Origin: an uncultured Lachnospiraceae bacterium
GTDB lineage: Bacteria > Bacillota > Clostridia > Lachnospirales > Lachnospiraceae
DNA length: 64,000 nucleotides
Reading direction: 5' to 3'
Assembly (NCBI GenBank): GCA_910589075.1
Contig: CAJUSK010000026.1
Coordinates: 1 to 64,000, forward strand
Numbering within the stretch: position 1 is the first letter of the stretch; each line of letters opens with the position of its first letter. The notes beneath the pieces are model-generated. The model made no database searches, had not been told where the DNA came from, and saw only the letters and a list, made by a program, of their open reading frames with translations. Below are positions 8,272 through 15,037 of this stretch, piece by piece. The translations under genes were made by a program, and so were the position numbers.

Positions 8272-9510
8272 ATGGCAATCATCCGCAGAATAGATCCCAG
8301 GGTGCCCGTTTCACATGGACGTCCCAGGGTCGCTGCTTATGCGCGTGTGTCCATGGAGACAGAACGGCTCTCGCATTCTCTTTCCGCACAGATCAGTTAT
8401 TACAGCAATCTGATAGCAAACAATCCGAAATGGGAACCTGCGGGGATATTTGCGGATTCCGGAGTCAGCGGTACCAGAATGGACAGGCGTGATGGCTTCA
8501 GGCGGCTGATAATGGCTTGTGAGGCGGGAAAGATTGATCTTGTGCTGACCAAAAGCATATCCAGGTTTGCCCGGAATACGGTAGATTTGCTTTCCACAGT
8601 GAGGCAATTAAAGGAAATCGGCGTGGAAGTATGGTTTGAGAAAGAACGAATTCAGTCTTTTTCCGGAGAGGGGGAGTTGTTGTTATCCATTCTGGCATCG
8701 TTTGCACAGGAAGAGGTGTATTCTCTGTCAGAAAATTCCAGATGGGGTATTCGGAAAACGTATGAGAGCGGAACGGATGGCGTTCGGAACAAAAAAGTAC
8801 TGGGCTATCGTTATGATGGGGAAAAATATGTGATAAAAGAGGACGAAGCAGAGATTGTGCGGTTTCTGTTTGAACAGACTGCTGCGGGATGGGCGCCGTC
8901 CCGGATCATCAGGGAACTGCACAGGCGCGGCGCAAAAACATGGAAAGGCAACGCGTTTATGTATGGCAGCATAAATGCAATTCTGCATAATGAGATTTAC
9001 ATGGGGGACAGACGTCTTCAGAAATCTTATGTGGAAGATTGCGTCAGACACAATAAGAAGAAAAACAGGGGAGAATTGTCCCAGTATTATATACCGGACT
9101 GTCATGAGCCCATTGTCAGCAGGGAAACGTATGCAAAGGTACAGGAAATCCTGAAAAAACGGGCTGATGGGATGGCGACATATCCTTTTACGAGAAAAAT
9201 CAGGTGTGGTGTATGTGGTAAGCTGTATACCAGAAAACCGGCGAAAGCCGGTGGACGGGAATATGTTTACTGGATCTGTCAGAGCAGGAAAAAAGCAGCG
9301 TCATCCTGCACTGGTGTGAATCTTGCAGAGAAAGAGCTGGAGGAGATTTCTGCGGATATATTGGGACAGGAGTTGTTTGATCAGGCAGTATTTGCAGAGC
9401 AGATCAGGGAGATTCGGGTGTTGGAAGATAAAAGCCTTCTGTATTGTTTCCGGGACGGAGAGATGAAACGGTGGCAGAGGCGGTGTCGGTGCCAAAAGAG
9501 TCTGCCCTGA
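8272..9510 (+). CDS. Serine site-specific recombinase (large serine recombinase family)
   Basis: 412 residues. The resolvase catalytic domain contains AAYARVS with the nucleophile Ser27, ADSGVSGT, and ITKS-like TKSISRFARNT. A recombinase domain follows (LGYRYDGEKYVIKEDEAEIV), then a zinc ribbon (CGVCG ... C ... C) and a final LLYCFRDGEMKRW strand usual at the end of the family, so it is probably full length. A strong GGAAGGAG site precedes the ATG. Such enzymes integrate, excise or invert DNA. No clear partner phage, conjugation or transposition genes are in the neighbourhood, so it is either an orphan or a remnant of an element that also brought in nearby accessory DNA. Confidence 0.88.
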   Translation: MAIIRRIDPRVPVSHGRPRVAAYARVSMETERLSHSLSAQISYYSNLIANNPKWEPAGIFADSGVSGTRMDRRDGFRRLIMACEAGKIDLVLTKSISRFARNTVDLLSTVRQLKEIGVEVWFEKERIQSFSGEGELLLSILASFAQEEVYSLSENSRWGIRKTYESGTDGVRNKKVLGYRYDGEKYVIKEDEAEIVRFLFEQTAAGWAPSRIIRELHRRGAKTWKGNAFMYGSINAILHNEIYMGDRRLQKSYVEDCVRHNKKKNRGELSQYYIPDCHEPIVSRETYAKVQEILKKRADGMATYPFTRKIRCGVCGKLYTRKPAKAGGREYVYWICQSRKKAASSCTGVNLAEKELEEISADILGQELFDQAVFAEQIREIRVLEDKSLLYCFRDGEMKRWQRRCRCQKSLP

Positions 9511-9546
9511 GCGAAAAGGGAGCGGGCAAAAACAGAATCTGATCAT

Positions 9547-11295
9547 ATGATGGAAATAAGGAAAATAGAATGGGTTATTACCATGACGTGTGAAGAAAGA
9601 GTAAAGTCGGAAGAGTATCGGGAGGTTTTGCGGGATTATAAATATACGGAGGCTGAAACTTCAGAAGGAGTATATGATTATTGCAGGGTGGAGGTGGATT
9701 CCGATATTTATATCATTTATTTTAAACCAGGTCTGGGAACGCCCAGTGATATCAATCTGTTTCCCTATTATGAAATCCCCAAATGCTATGGCCTGATGCA
9801 GCAGGAAGAAACGGATGGCAGTCAGATTTTTGATTCTCTGGCGTTGGCGGAAGCGGGGATTCTGCAGATTCAGAAGGAACCTTTGGCGCTGACAGGACAG
9901 GGCGTGATTGTGGGGTTTATTGATACCGGAATCCGGTATACCCAGGAAGTGTTCCGGGATGGCAGCGGCGGCAGCAGGATATTGGCCATATGGGACCAGA
10001 CTTTAAATGAGGGGATCGCGCCGGAAGGTTTTCTCTATGGGACGGAATATGTAAAAGCACAGATTGATGATGCACTGCAGTCGGAGTCTCCAAGAGAAGT
10101 CGTTCCAAGCTGGGATACGAATGGTCATGGCACTGCCATAGCGAGTGTGGCGGCGGGAAGTCTGCTGGACGGAGGCAGACGGTTTACCGGCGCAGCGCCG
10201 GATGCGGACATTGTTGTTGTAAAACTCCGGGAAGCGAAACAGTATTTGAAAGAGTATTATATTCTGCCGGAAGGGGCGGTGGCCTATTCCGAAACGGATA
10301 TTTTGATGGCTGTAAAATATCTGGAGGCATTTGCCGTGGCAAGACAGCGTCCGGTGGTTATCTGCCTGGGAATCGGAACCAGCTATGGCAGCCACACCGG
10401 TTCTTCTGCGCTGGACCGCTATCTGAATATTGTGGCGCAGAGAAGAAGCAGGGCGATTATTGTATGTGGAGGCAACGAAGGAGCCGCAGACCATCATATC
10501 CAGGGGCAGGCCAGCTCCGCCCCGCAGAGTCTGGAAATGCGGGTGGGAGAAAATGAAAACGGATTTTTGATGGAGGTATGGGCGGAGGGCCCCAGCCGGT
10601 ATCAGATGACATTGCGCACTCCGGGGGGTGAGACTGTCAGCCGGATTACAGGAAGCGGCAGAAGGACAGAAACCTATAGCTTTGTATTTGACCGGACGGT
10701 AATTACGGTGGACAGTTTTCTGCTGGAAGAAAGTACGGGCCGAAGTCTGATTATATTCCGGTTTGTGGAACCCACCCAGGGCGTATGGACCTTTACCATC
10801 CGTGCAGACGTAGCCATTGCCGGGGGGACATTCAATATCTGGCTTCCCATTGAAGAATTTTTGCAAAATGACACACATTTTCTGCGTTCTGATCCGGAGA
10901 TTACTTTGACGGCACCTTCCATGGCGCAGGGCGTCATTACCATTACTGCATACAATGATAAAGACGGGGGATTTTATGAAAAATCGGGACGGGGGTTTAC
11001 GGCAGACAGGCGTGTAAAACCGGAGTTTGCGGCGCCGGGAGTTAATATCTCCACTTCTCTGGGCAAACGGACCGGGAGCAGCCTGGCGGCGGCCATTGCC
11101 GCAGGGGCATCGGCACAGATGATGCAGTGGGCTGTGGTAAACGGGAACTATCCCCTGGCATCCGGCAGGGAACTGAAATACTATCTGGCACTGGGAGCGG
11201 TGCGGGAGAGCGGCATCGAATATCCCAGCAGGGAGTGGGGCCTGGGCAAAATCAATGTCCAGCATACATTTCAGGAGCTTGCGGGGTTGTTCTGA
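9547..11295 (+). CDS. S8 (subtilisin-like) peptidase, Csp-like
   Basis: 582 residues with the catalytic triad in order: Asp126 (VGFIDTGI), His194 (NGHGTAIASVA) and Ser512 (GSSLAAAIAAG). About 170 residues between His and Ser include an inserted beta-rich jelly-roll (MEVWAEGPSRYQM to FNIWLP), the arrangement known from clostridial Csp proteases of spore germination. There is no signal peptide, which also fits the Csp group. The start is uncertain: 9547 and 9583 are both possible and neither has a strong ribosome site. The C-terminal end (KINVQHTFQELAGLF) reappears as a decayed fragment near 12084-12116, so a second copy once existed here. Substrate and role are unknown. Confidence 0.88.
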   Translation: MMEIRKIEWVITMTCEERVKSEEYREVLRDYKYTEAETSEGVYDYCRVEVDSDIYIIYFKPGLGTPSDINLFPYYEIPKCYGLMQQEETDGSQIFDSLALAEAGILQIQKEPLALTGQGVIVGFIDTGIRYTQEVFRDGSGGSRILAIWDQTLNEGIAPEGFLYGTEYVKAQIDDALQSESPREVVPSWDTNGHGTAIASVAAGSLLDGGRRFTGAAPDADIVVVKLREAKQYLKEYYILPEGAVAYSETDILMAVKYLEAFAVARQRPVVICLGIGTSYGSHTGSSALDRYLNIVAQRRSRAIIVCGGNEGAADHHIQGQASSAPQSLEMRVGENENGFLMEVWAEGPSRYQMTLRTPGGETVSRITGSGRRTETYSFVFDRTVITVDSFLLEESTGRSLIIFRFVEPTQGVWTFTIRADVAIAGGTFNIWLPIEEFLQNDTHFLRSDPEITLTAPSMAQGVITITAYNDKDGGFYEKSGRGFTADRRVKPEFAAPGVNISTSLGKRTGSSLAAAIAAGASAQMMQWAVVNGNYPLASGRELKYYLALGAVRESGIEYPSREWGLGKINVQHTFQELAGLF

Positions 11296-11328
11296 TAAGG
11301 ATGAATTTTTGTTTAAAGGAAGTGTATC

Positions 11329-11357
11329 TTGTAATTAAAATTTGCATATGCTATAAT
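11329..11357 (+). promoter_or_regulatory. Promoter of candidate antitoxin RNA
   Basis: TTGTAA (11329-11334), 17-base spacer, TATAAT (11352-11357), with the extended TG element (ATGCTATAATG). The same ATGCTATAATG string forms the minus-10 of the opposing toxin gene at 11653-11658. Confidence 0.7.
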
Positions 11358-11363
11358 GTCAGT

Positions 11364-11487
11364 AGACAAAAAGCAGTGATAAGTCCATGTGGACAAAGAA
11401 ACGAACCCCCGAACCCCCGAACCCCCGAACCCCCGAACCCCCGAACCGTATTGCCGTACAGTTCGGGGGTTCTTCTTTTCTTTTATA
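11364..11487 (+). ncRNA. Candidate antisense antitoxin RNA (par/RNAII-like)
   Basis: Predicted short RNA of about 120 bases. It starts after the promoter at 11329-11357 and ends at the GAACCCCC hairpin with its T-rich tail (TTCTTCTTTTC). It carries AAAAGCAGTGATAA plus TCCATGTG at 11369-11391. The same strand at 11586-11610 carries the same words, covering the toxin start codon. This RNA can therefore pair in trans with the toxin translation start as well as at the shared terminator. There is no convincing open frame. This matches the arrangement of the par locus (RNA I/RNA II with direct repeats); it is a prediction from sequence only. Confidence 0.6.
11403..11487. terminator. Shared bidirectional terminator with octamer repeat
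   Basis: Five complete GAACCCCC octamers (11403-11442) plus a partial one, facing a single complementary arm GTTCGGGGGTTC (11461-11472). The best helix pairs 11435-11446 with 11461-11472 and is followed by TTCTTCTTTTC. Any of the octamers can take the pairing, so the stem register and loop can vary. Confidence 0.7.
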
Positions 11488-11507
11488 CTGGAAAAGCACC
11501 CAGTAGG

Positions 11508-11606
11508 TTATTTGTTGTCCTTATGACCGCCATCTAACCATTTGATGATGTAGTGACAAGCTACACCAGCCGTAACAGCGACCCCAAAAGCAGTGATAAC
11601 TTCCAT
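11508..11606 (-). CDS. Candidate Fst/par-like type I toxin peptide
   Basis: A 32-residue peptide: MEVITAFGVAVTAGVACHY followed by IIKWLDGGHKDNK. One hydrophobic membrane segment (about residues 3-21) is followed by a short charged tail with KWLD, the pattern of Fst/Ldr-type membrane-damaging toxins. GGGAGGAG lies eight bases upstream of the ATG, and a TATAAT minus-10 at 11653-11658 gives a leader of about 40 bases. It runs head-on into the small RNA at 11364-11487 and shares its terminator. Gene size, hydrophobicity and antisense layout all agree with a type I toxin. It is too short for ordinary gene finders. It could also be a harmless membrane peptide. Confidence 0.62.
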   Translation of the reverse strand: MEVITAFGVAVTAGVACHYIIKWLDGGHKDNK

Positions 11607-11652
11607 GTGAACATCTCCTCCCGTTGTCGGGTGTAGGGTGGACAACACAAGC

Positions 11653-11658
11653 ATTATA
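11653..11658 (-). promoter_or_regulatory. Minus-10 element of the toxin gene
   Basis: Minus strand TATAAT preceded by TGC (extended minus-10). No good minus-35 is seen 17 bases upstream, which is common for extended minus-10 promoters. Confidence 0.55.
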
Positions 11659-11699
11659 GCATATTAATAAATAATCTTCTCTTTTTTCACAAAAGACTT

Positions 11700-11900
11700 T
11701 ATGACTCGGATTGTGGTCATAACAATCCGTTGCCCGCTATCACTTGCTAATTTGGTTTATCGGGTTTACAAGGGAAAAAGGGAACAATGAAATAGCCGCC
11801 ACTACTTGCAATAGTAACAGCCGCCCCTTTTCGGAGGGGTTAGCTAATCATTACAGGTTAAAGCTGCTTCTATGGCTTTCCCTTTCTATGATTAATATAC
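11700..11900. other. Structured non-coding segment next to the toxin locus
   Basis: No convincing gene. It contains a CCCCT/AGGGG hairpin (around 11835-11850) and repeated GCCGCC words (AATAGCCGCC and ACAGCCGCCCC). A 29-codon open frame starts at ATG 11701 (MTRIVVITIRCPLSLANLVY and onward) but lacks a ribosome site. On the minus strand a possible promoter, TTAAAT-17-TATATT, would fire leftward from about 11897. The look recalls conserved flanks of small toxin loci, but I cannot assign it. Confidence 0.35.
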
Positions 11901-12045
11901 CATATCTGAGAGTTGGATTTAAGAATTAACCGTACGTTTATTGTAATATGGTGCTGTACATGAATTTGCACTTAACATGACACTAATCTAGCATCATCCC
12001 TACGAGAATATAAGGATTTCTGGATCTTTCAGGAAAGAAGACCAT

Positions 12046-12116
12046 AACATTAATTCGGCATATTCGGGTCTGAGCAAAATCAACATACATTCCAGGAACT
12101 GGCAGGGCTTTTTTGA
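12046..12116 (+). pseudogene. Decayed 3-prime end of an S8 peptidase gene
   Basis: Codons from 12084 read HTFQELAGLF and stop, identical to the last ten residues of the intact S8 protease that ends at 11295. Just upstream GGTCTGAGCAAAATCAA matches GGCCTGGGCAAAATCAA of that gene, but six bases are missing and the frame is broken. Everything further upstream is unrecognisable. It is the residue of a second S8 copy or of a partial duplication. Confidence 0.75.
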
Positions 12117-12152
12117 AACCGATGGAAAACAGGAATGCCATGCTCTGTTTTT

Positions 12153-12182
12153 TTACATGAAACAGTTTTTGTGGTGTATAAT
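12153..12182 (+). promoter_or_regulatory. Possible promoter of the lspA-like gene
   Basis: TTACAT (12153-12158), 18-base spacer, TATAAT (12177-12182), 65 bases before the start codon. The minus-10 is perfect and the minus-35 weak. Confidence 0.5.
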
Positions 12183-12247
12183 AGTAATGCGCAACTCCTC
12201 TGATTACATATGGGACAGGGAGAATATGCAAAAGAAAAGGAGGGTAT

Positions 12248-12703
12248 ATGGTTTACATCATTTTAGCGGCAGGTATTTTCCTGCTGGAGCTGTTCATGAA
12301 AAACCGCACAGAAAAATGGAAAGAAGAAGGAAAAGAGAAAGCCATTTGGGGAGGTGCTTTGCGGATACGCAAATATCATAACCGGGGTGCTTTTCTGAAT
12401 ACGGGTGAGAAGGTAAGCGGGTTTGTGGCGTTTCTCTCGCTGGTGCTAACAGTCTGTATTATGATTTTGTTTGCGGCGGCGCAGGGCAGGAAGGCAAACC
12501 GCTGTTTTCGGGCCGGACTTGCCCTTCTGCTGGGCGGCGCCTGCAGCAATACCTGTGACAGACTGTGCAGGGGATATGTTGTGGATTATTTCAGTTTTGG
12601 TGTAAAATGGGAATGGCTGCGCAGAATTGTTTTTAATATCTCAGATTTTTGCATTCTGACCGGAGCGCTGCTGGCAGTGTGCAGTCAGGAGGAAATGGAA
12701 TGA
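12248..12703 (+). CDS. Signal peptidase II (LspA)-like membrane protease
   Basis: 151 residues with four predicted membrane segments. Family landmarks are NRGAFL (for NxGAAF), GGACSNTCDRLCRGYVVDYF (for GG-NLIDR-GxVVDF, first catalytic Asp in CDR) and FNISDFCI (for FNxAD, second catalytic Asp). LspA cleaves prolipoprotein signal peptides. The sequence is diverged from typical LspA: the first helix lacks the usual Asp/Lys pattern, and an internal loop carries KWKEEGKEKAIWGG. It may therefore be a secondary, specialised copy. Its stop overlaps the start of the next gene (ATGA), so the two are coupled. Confidence 0.8.
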   Translation: MVYIILAAGIFLLELFMKNRTEKWKEEGKEKAIWGGALRIRKYHNRGAFLNTGEKVSGFVAFLSLVLTVCIMILFAAAQGRKANRCFRAGLALLLGGACSNTCDRLCRGYVVDYFSFGVKWEWLRRIVFNISDFCILTGALLAVCSQEEME

Positions 12704-13356
12704 TCAAGGCACTGATTTTTGATGTGGATGGGACGTTGTGGGATTCCACTCCGGTTGTGGCGAACGGGTGGAACCGGGCCATAGCAGAGACAGAAGGCTG
12801 TCATGTGGTCATAACGCCCCAGGTATTGCGGCGGGAATTTGGACAGCCTATGGATGTGATTGCGGATCATCTGTTTGGAGAGATTGCTGATATGGGAAAG
12901 CGGCAGGCCCTTCTGGACAAATGTTGCCTGTATGAACACCAGCTTCTGAAAGAACACCAGGCGGATATTTCCTATCCGGGTATGGGCGATGGTATGAAAT
13001 CTCTGGCAGAGCAATACAGCCTTTATATTGTCAGCAACTGCCAGTGCGGCTACATTGAGCTGGTCATGGAAAAGAATCGGATTACCCCGTTGATTCAGGA
13101 CTTTGAATGCTTTGGCAATACCGGGACCTGCAAGGGGGAAACCATCCGGATATTGATGGAACGCAATGGTATTTCGAAGCATGAGGCGGTGTATATAGGT
13201 GATACCCAGGGGGACCGCGAGGCTGCGTTGATGGCAGGTATTCCGTTTATTTTTGTAGAATATGGTTTTGGACAGGATGTGGAGGCGGCCGTATCGGTAC
13301 GGGCGTTTGGGGAACTGGGAGATGCGGTGAAGAAGCTGGATGCACAGAATCGGTGA
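12700..13356 (+). CDS. HAD-family hydrolase (phosphoglycolate phosphatase-like)
   Basis: 218 residues. HAD motif I is FDVDGTLWDS, motif II IVSNCQ, then a Lys in TCKGE and motif III/IV GDTQGDREAA. A helical cap (about residues 15-85) places it in subfamily I, with phosphoglycolate phosphatase and beta-phosphoglucomutase. It probably removes phosphate from a small metabolite; the substrate cannot be told. The start at 12700 overlaps the upstream gene stop as ATGA, with GGAGGAAATG ahead of it. A terminator lies 30 bases after the stop. Confidence 0.88.
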   Translation: MIKALIFDVDGTLWDSTPVVANGWNRAIAETEGCHVVITPQVLRREFGQPMDVIADHLFGEIADMGKRQALLDKCCLYEHQLLKEHQADISYPGMGDGMKSLAEQYSLYIVSNCQCGYIELVMEKNRITPLIQDFECFGNTGTCKGETIRILMERNGISKHEAVYIGDTQGDREAALMAGIPFIFVEYGFGQDVEAAVSVRAFGELGDAVKKLDAQNR

Positions 13357-13387
13357 TGGCAGCATAGGAGGAAGCGATATACAGATG

Positions 13388-13413
13388 AAAAAACCGGCAT
13401 GTGCCGGTTTTTT
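13388..13413 (+). terminator. Rho-independent terminator after the HAD gene
   Basis: AAAAAACCGGC ATGT GCCGGTTTTTT, a GC-rich stem with flanking A and T runs. It works in both directions, so it may also end the minus-strand gene at 13462. Confidence 0.85.
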
Positions 13414-13418
13414 CATTG

Positions 13419-13459
13419 TTCATGACAATAGAAGTTCGCAAAGGGTGTTTTCCGTTGTC
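13419..13459 (+). repeat. Terminator-adjacent palindrome, member 1 (divergent)
   Basis: TTCATGACAATAG ... CCGTTGT. It belongs to the dispersed family described at 17778, with the diverged interior GAAGTTCGCAAAGGGTG. It begins a few bases after a terminator T-run. Confidence 0.6.
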
Positions 13460-13461
13460 TC

Positions 13462-13644
13462 TCAGTTTTCTCCGCCCGGCCCGTGTTTTTCCGGACGGCG
13501 GTCCGGATGGCTGTACCGTGAGCTGTTGTCCGCACCGGAGTAACGGTTCGTAGGATAGTTGTCCGAGGAACCGTTCTCTGTGGGATACTGATTGGCCGGT
13601 GGCTGTCCGCCGGGTGTTGTGGTAATTTCTTTTTCCTTTTTCAT
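13462..13644 (-). CDS. Small hydrophilic protein, unknown
   Basis: 60 residues, MKKEKEITTTPGGQPP and onward, rich in Pro, Asn, Ser and Tyr with an RRPEKHGPGGEN end. It is probably disordered and has no recognisable domain. An in-frame upstream start at 13710 exists, but the ATG at 13644 is preceded by AGGAAAGGCAGGAAATC, a usable ribosome site. It lies alone between the HAD gene and carbamate kinase, on the minus strand. Low complexity leaves some chance that it is not translated. Confidence 0.45.
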   Translation of the reverse strand: MKKEKEITTTPGGQPPANQYPTENGSSDNYPTNRYSGADNSSRYSHPDRRPEKHGPGGEN

Positions 13645-13793
13645 GATTTCCTGCCTTTCCTGAATGTCCACTGTAGTGATATACATAGCGTTTATGGCCG
13701 ATGTGGGCATCCTGTATCAGGATGTGCATCAGGAAACGGAAATATACGCAGATTTACAGGTTTCGGGAATGGAAAGTCTGCAAAAGGTGTTCG

Positions 13794-14732
13794 CTATTGG
13801 CTGGTGATAACAGTGCCCGTTTTGCCTTTTACCGCTGCAAGTGCGTGGGAGATGGAAGTGATGAGCACTTTTCCATCGGGTACTTTTTCCAGATAGGTAA
13901 TGGCGGCTTCTATTTTGGGAAGCATGTCTCCTTCACCGAACTGGCCCTCTGCAATGTACTGCCGGGCTTCCTGGAGGTTCATGGAGGCTATGCCTTCCTG
14001 ATGTTCACTGCCGAACTGTTTATACACCTGTTCCACACCGGTTAAAATGATCAGCAGATCGGCCTGTAAATCGGCGGCAAGCCTGCCTGCAATGGCATCT
14101 TTTTCAATGACGGCGGAAGCGCCTTTTAATATATGCTGCTGTTCGATTACCGGTATACCGCCGCCTCCGCAGGCGATAACAGCCTGTCCGGCTTCGGCCA
14201 GGGTGCGTATTGTATCAATTTCCACAATATCCAGAGGTTTTGGCGCAGCAACAATCCGGCGGAACCCTTTTTCCGGCACTTCCAGGACGTAGTTGCCCTT
14301 CTGGATTTCGGCATCGGCTTCTTCTTTTGTCATGTATCTGCCGATGATTTTGTTTGGCTCATAGAACGCCTCATCGTAAGGATCGACTGTAACCATGGTC
14401 AGTATGGTGCTGACCGGCGTGGAAATGCCTCTGCTTAAAAATTCTGACCGCAGGGAATTCTGAATATCATATCCCACATATCCCTGACTCATGGCAGAGC
14501 ATACGCACATGGGAACAGGTGTATAGTCGGGATTGACCCGGCGCAGTTCGGTCATGGCTTTATGGATCATGCTGACCTGCGGACCGTTGCTGTGGGTGAT
14601 GGTGAGCTGATAATTCGTCTGTGCCAGATCTGCCAGCGCTTTGGCAGTTTTTTTCACAGCATCCCACTGTTCTGTTGTGGTATATCCCAGGGCATCATGG
14701 CCGAGAGAAACCACGGCTTTTCTTTTTTTCAT
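13794..14732 (-). CDS. arcC: Carbamate kinase
   Basis: 312 residues of the amino acid kinase fold. Landmarks are an N-terminal strand (KKRKAVVSLGHDAL), THSNGPQVSMI (family GNGPQVG), the central CGGGGIPVI, and KDAIAGRLAADLQADLLIILT near residues 210-235. The enzyme makes ATP and carbamate from carbamoyl phosphate and ADP, the last step of arginine deiminase or agmatine/purine fermentation. GAGGAAAAGCAG precedes the ATG. It is monocistronic here; arcA and arcB are not in the window, so it may serve another carbamoyl phosphate source such as purine or allantoin breakdown. Confidence 0.93.
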   Translation of the reverse strand: MKKRKAVVSLGHDALGYTTTEQWDAVKKTAKALADLAQTNYQLTITHSNGPQVSMIHKAMTELRRVNPDYTPVPMCVCSAMSQGYVGYDIQNSLRSEFLSRGISTPVSTILTMVTVDPYDEAFYEPNKIIGRYMTKEEADAEIQKGNYVLEVPEKGFRRIVAAPKPLDIVEIDTIRTLAEAGQAVIACGGGGIPVIEQQHILKGASAVIEKDAIAGRLAADLQADLLIILTGVEQVYKQFGSEHQEGIASMNLQEARQYIAEGQFGEGDMLPKIEAAITYLEKVPDGKVLITSISHALAAVKGKTGTVITSQ

Positions 14733-14883
14733 CTGCTTTTCCTCTTTACTTTAAGAGATTGTGTTAACCATGCGGTGTATATTACCATTTTACATGGCAC
14801 ACGGAATATAAAAAGTATAGCAAATAATCAAATATTTGTATACGGGGAAAATCAGATGAAAGGGAAAGGCTTTTGCTTTTTAT

Positions 14884-14964
14884 CCATGACAATAAAAATT
14901 TTGCAAAGGGTGCGTTCCATCGTTTATGGTCCTGCAAAACTTGCATAGGGTATTTTCTATTGTT
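14884..14964 (+). repeat. Palindrome family, member 2 (extended, divergent)
   Basis: Begins CCATGACAATAAAAATTTTG and ends TTTTCTATTGT. The outer ACAATA/TATTGT arms and the TTTGCAAAGGGTG word match member 1; the interior is longer, as if two partial copies were joined. It lies just upstream of the metN promoter. Confidence 0.5.
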
Positions 14965-14992
14965 TGCATTACCTGAAGAAATATGGTATGAT
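14964..14992 (+). promoter_or_regulatory. Promoter of the methionine transporter operon
   Basis: TTGCAT (14964-14969), 17-base spacer, TATGAT (14987-14992). The leader to the metN start is only about 40 bases, too short for a SAM riboswitch, and none of the SAM riboswitch landmarks is present. Confidence 0.7.
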
Positions 14993-15037
14993 TTACACGC
15001 TAACTGTAGACATGTATACAGACGATGGAGTAACAGG

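Noticed and set aside
10003..11265. A 420-residue minus-strand frame under the S8 protease
   Set aside because: It is a shadow of a gene with a complete catalytic triad, and has no start signals or recognised domain.
11127..11537. Plus-strand frame spanning the end of the S8 gene and the octamer repeat
   Set aside because: It encodes repeated PNPRTPEPPNPRT from the octamers, overlaps a real gene in another frame and crosses the predicted small RNA and terminator.
14993..15037. SAM or T-box riboswitch before metN
   Set aside because: The leader after the promoter is only about 40 bases and none of the conserved riboswitch words is present.
14873..15037. Longer N-terminus for MetN
   Set aside because: The extra 55 codons translate the palindrome repeat and the promoter; ATG 15038 begins the ABC domain and has a ribosome site.
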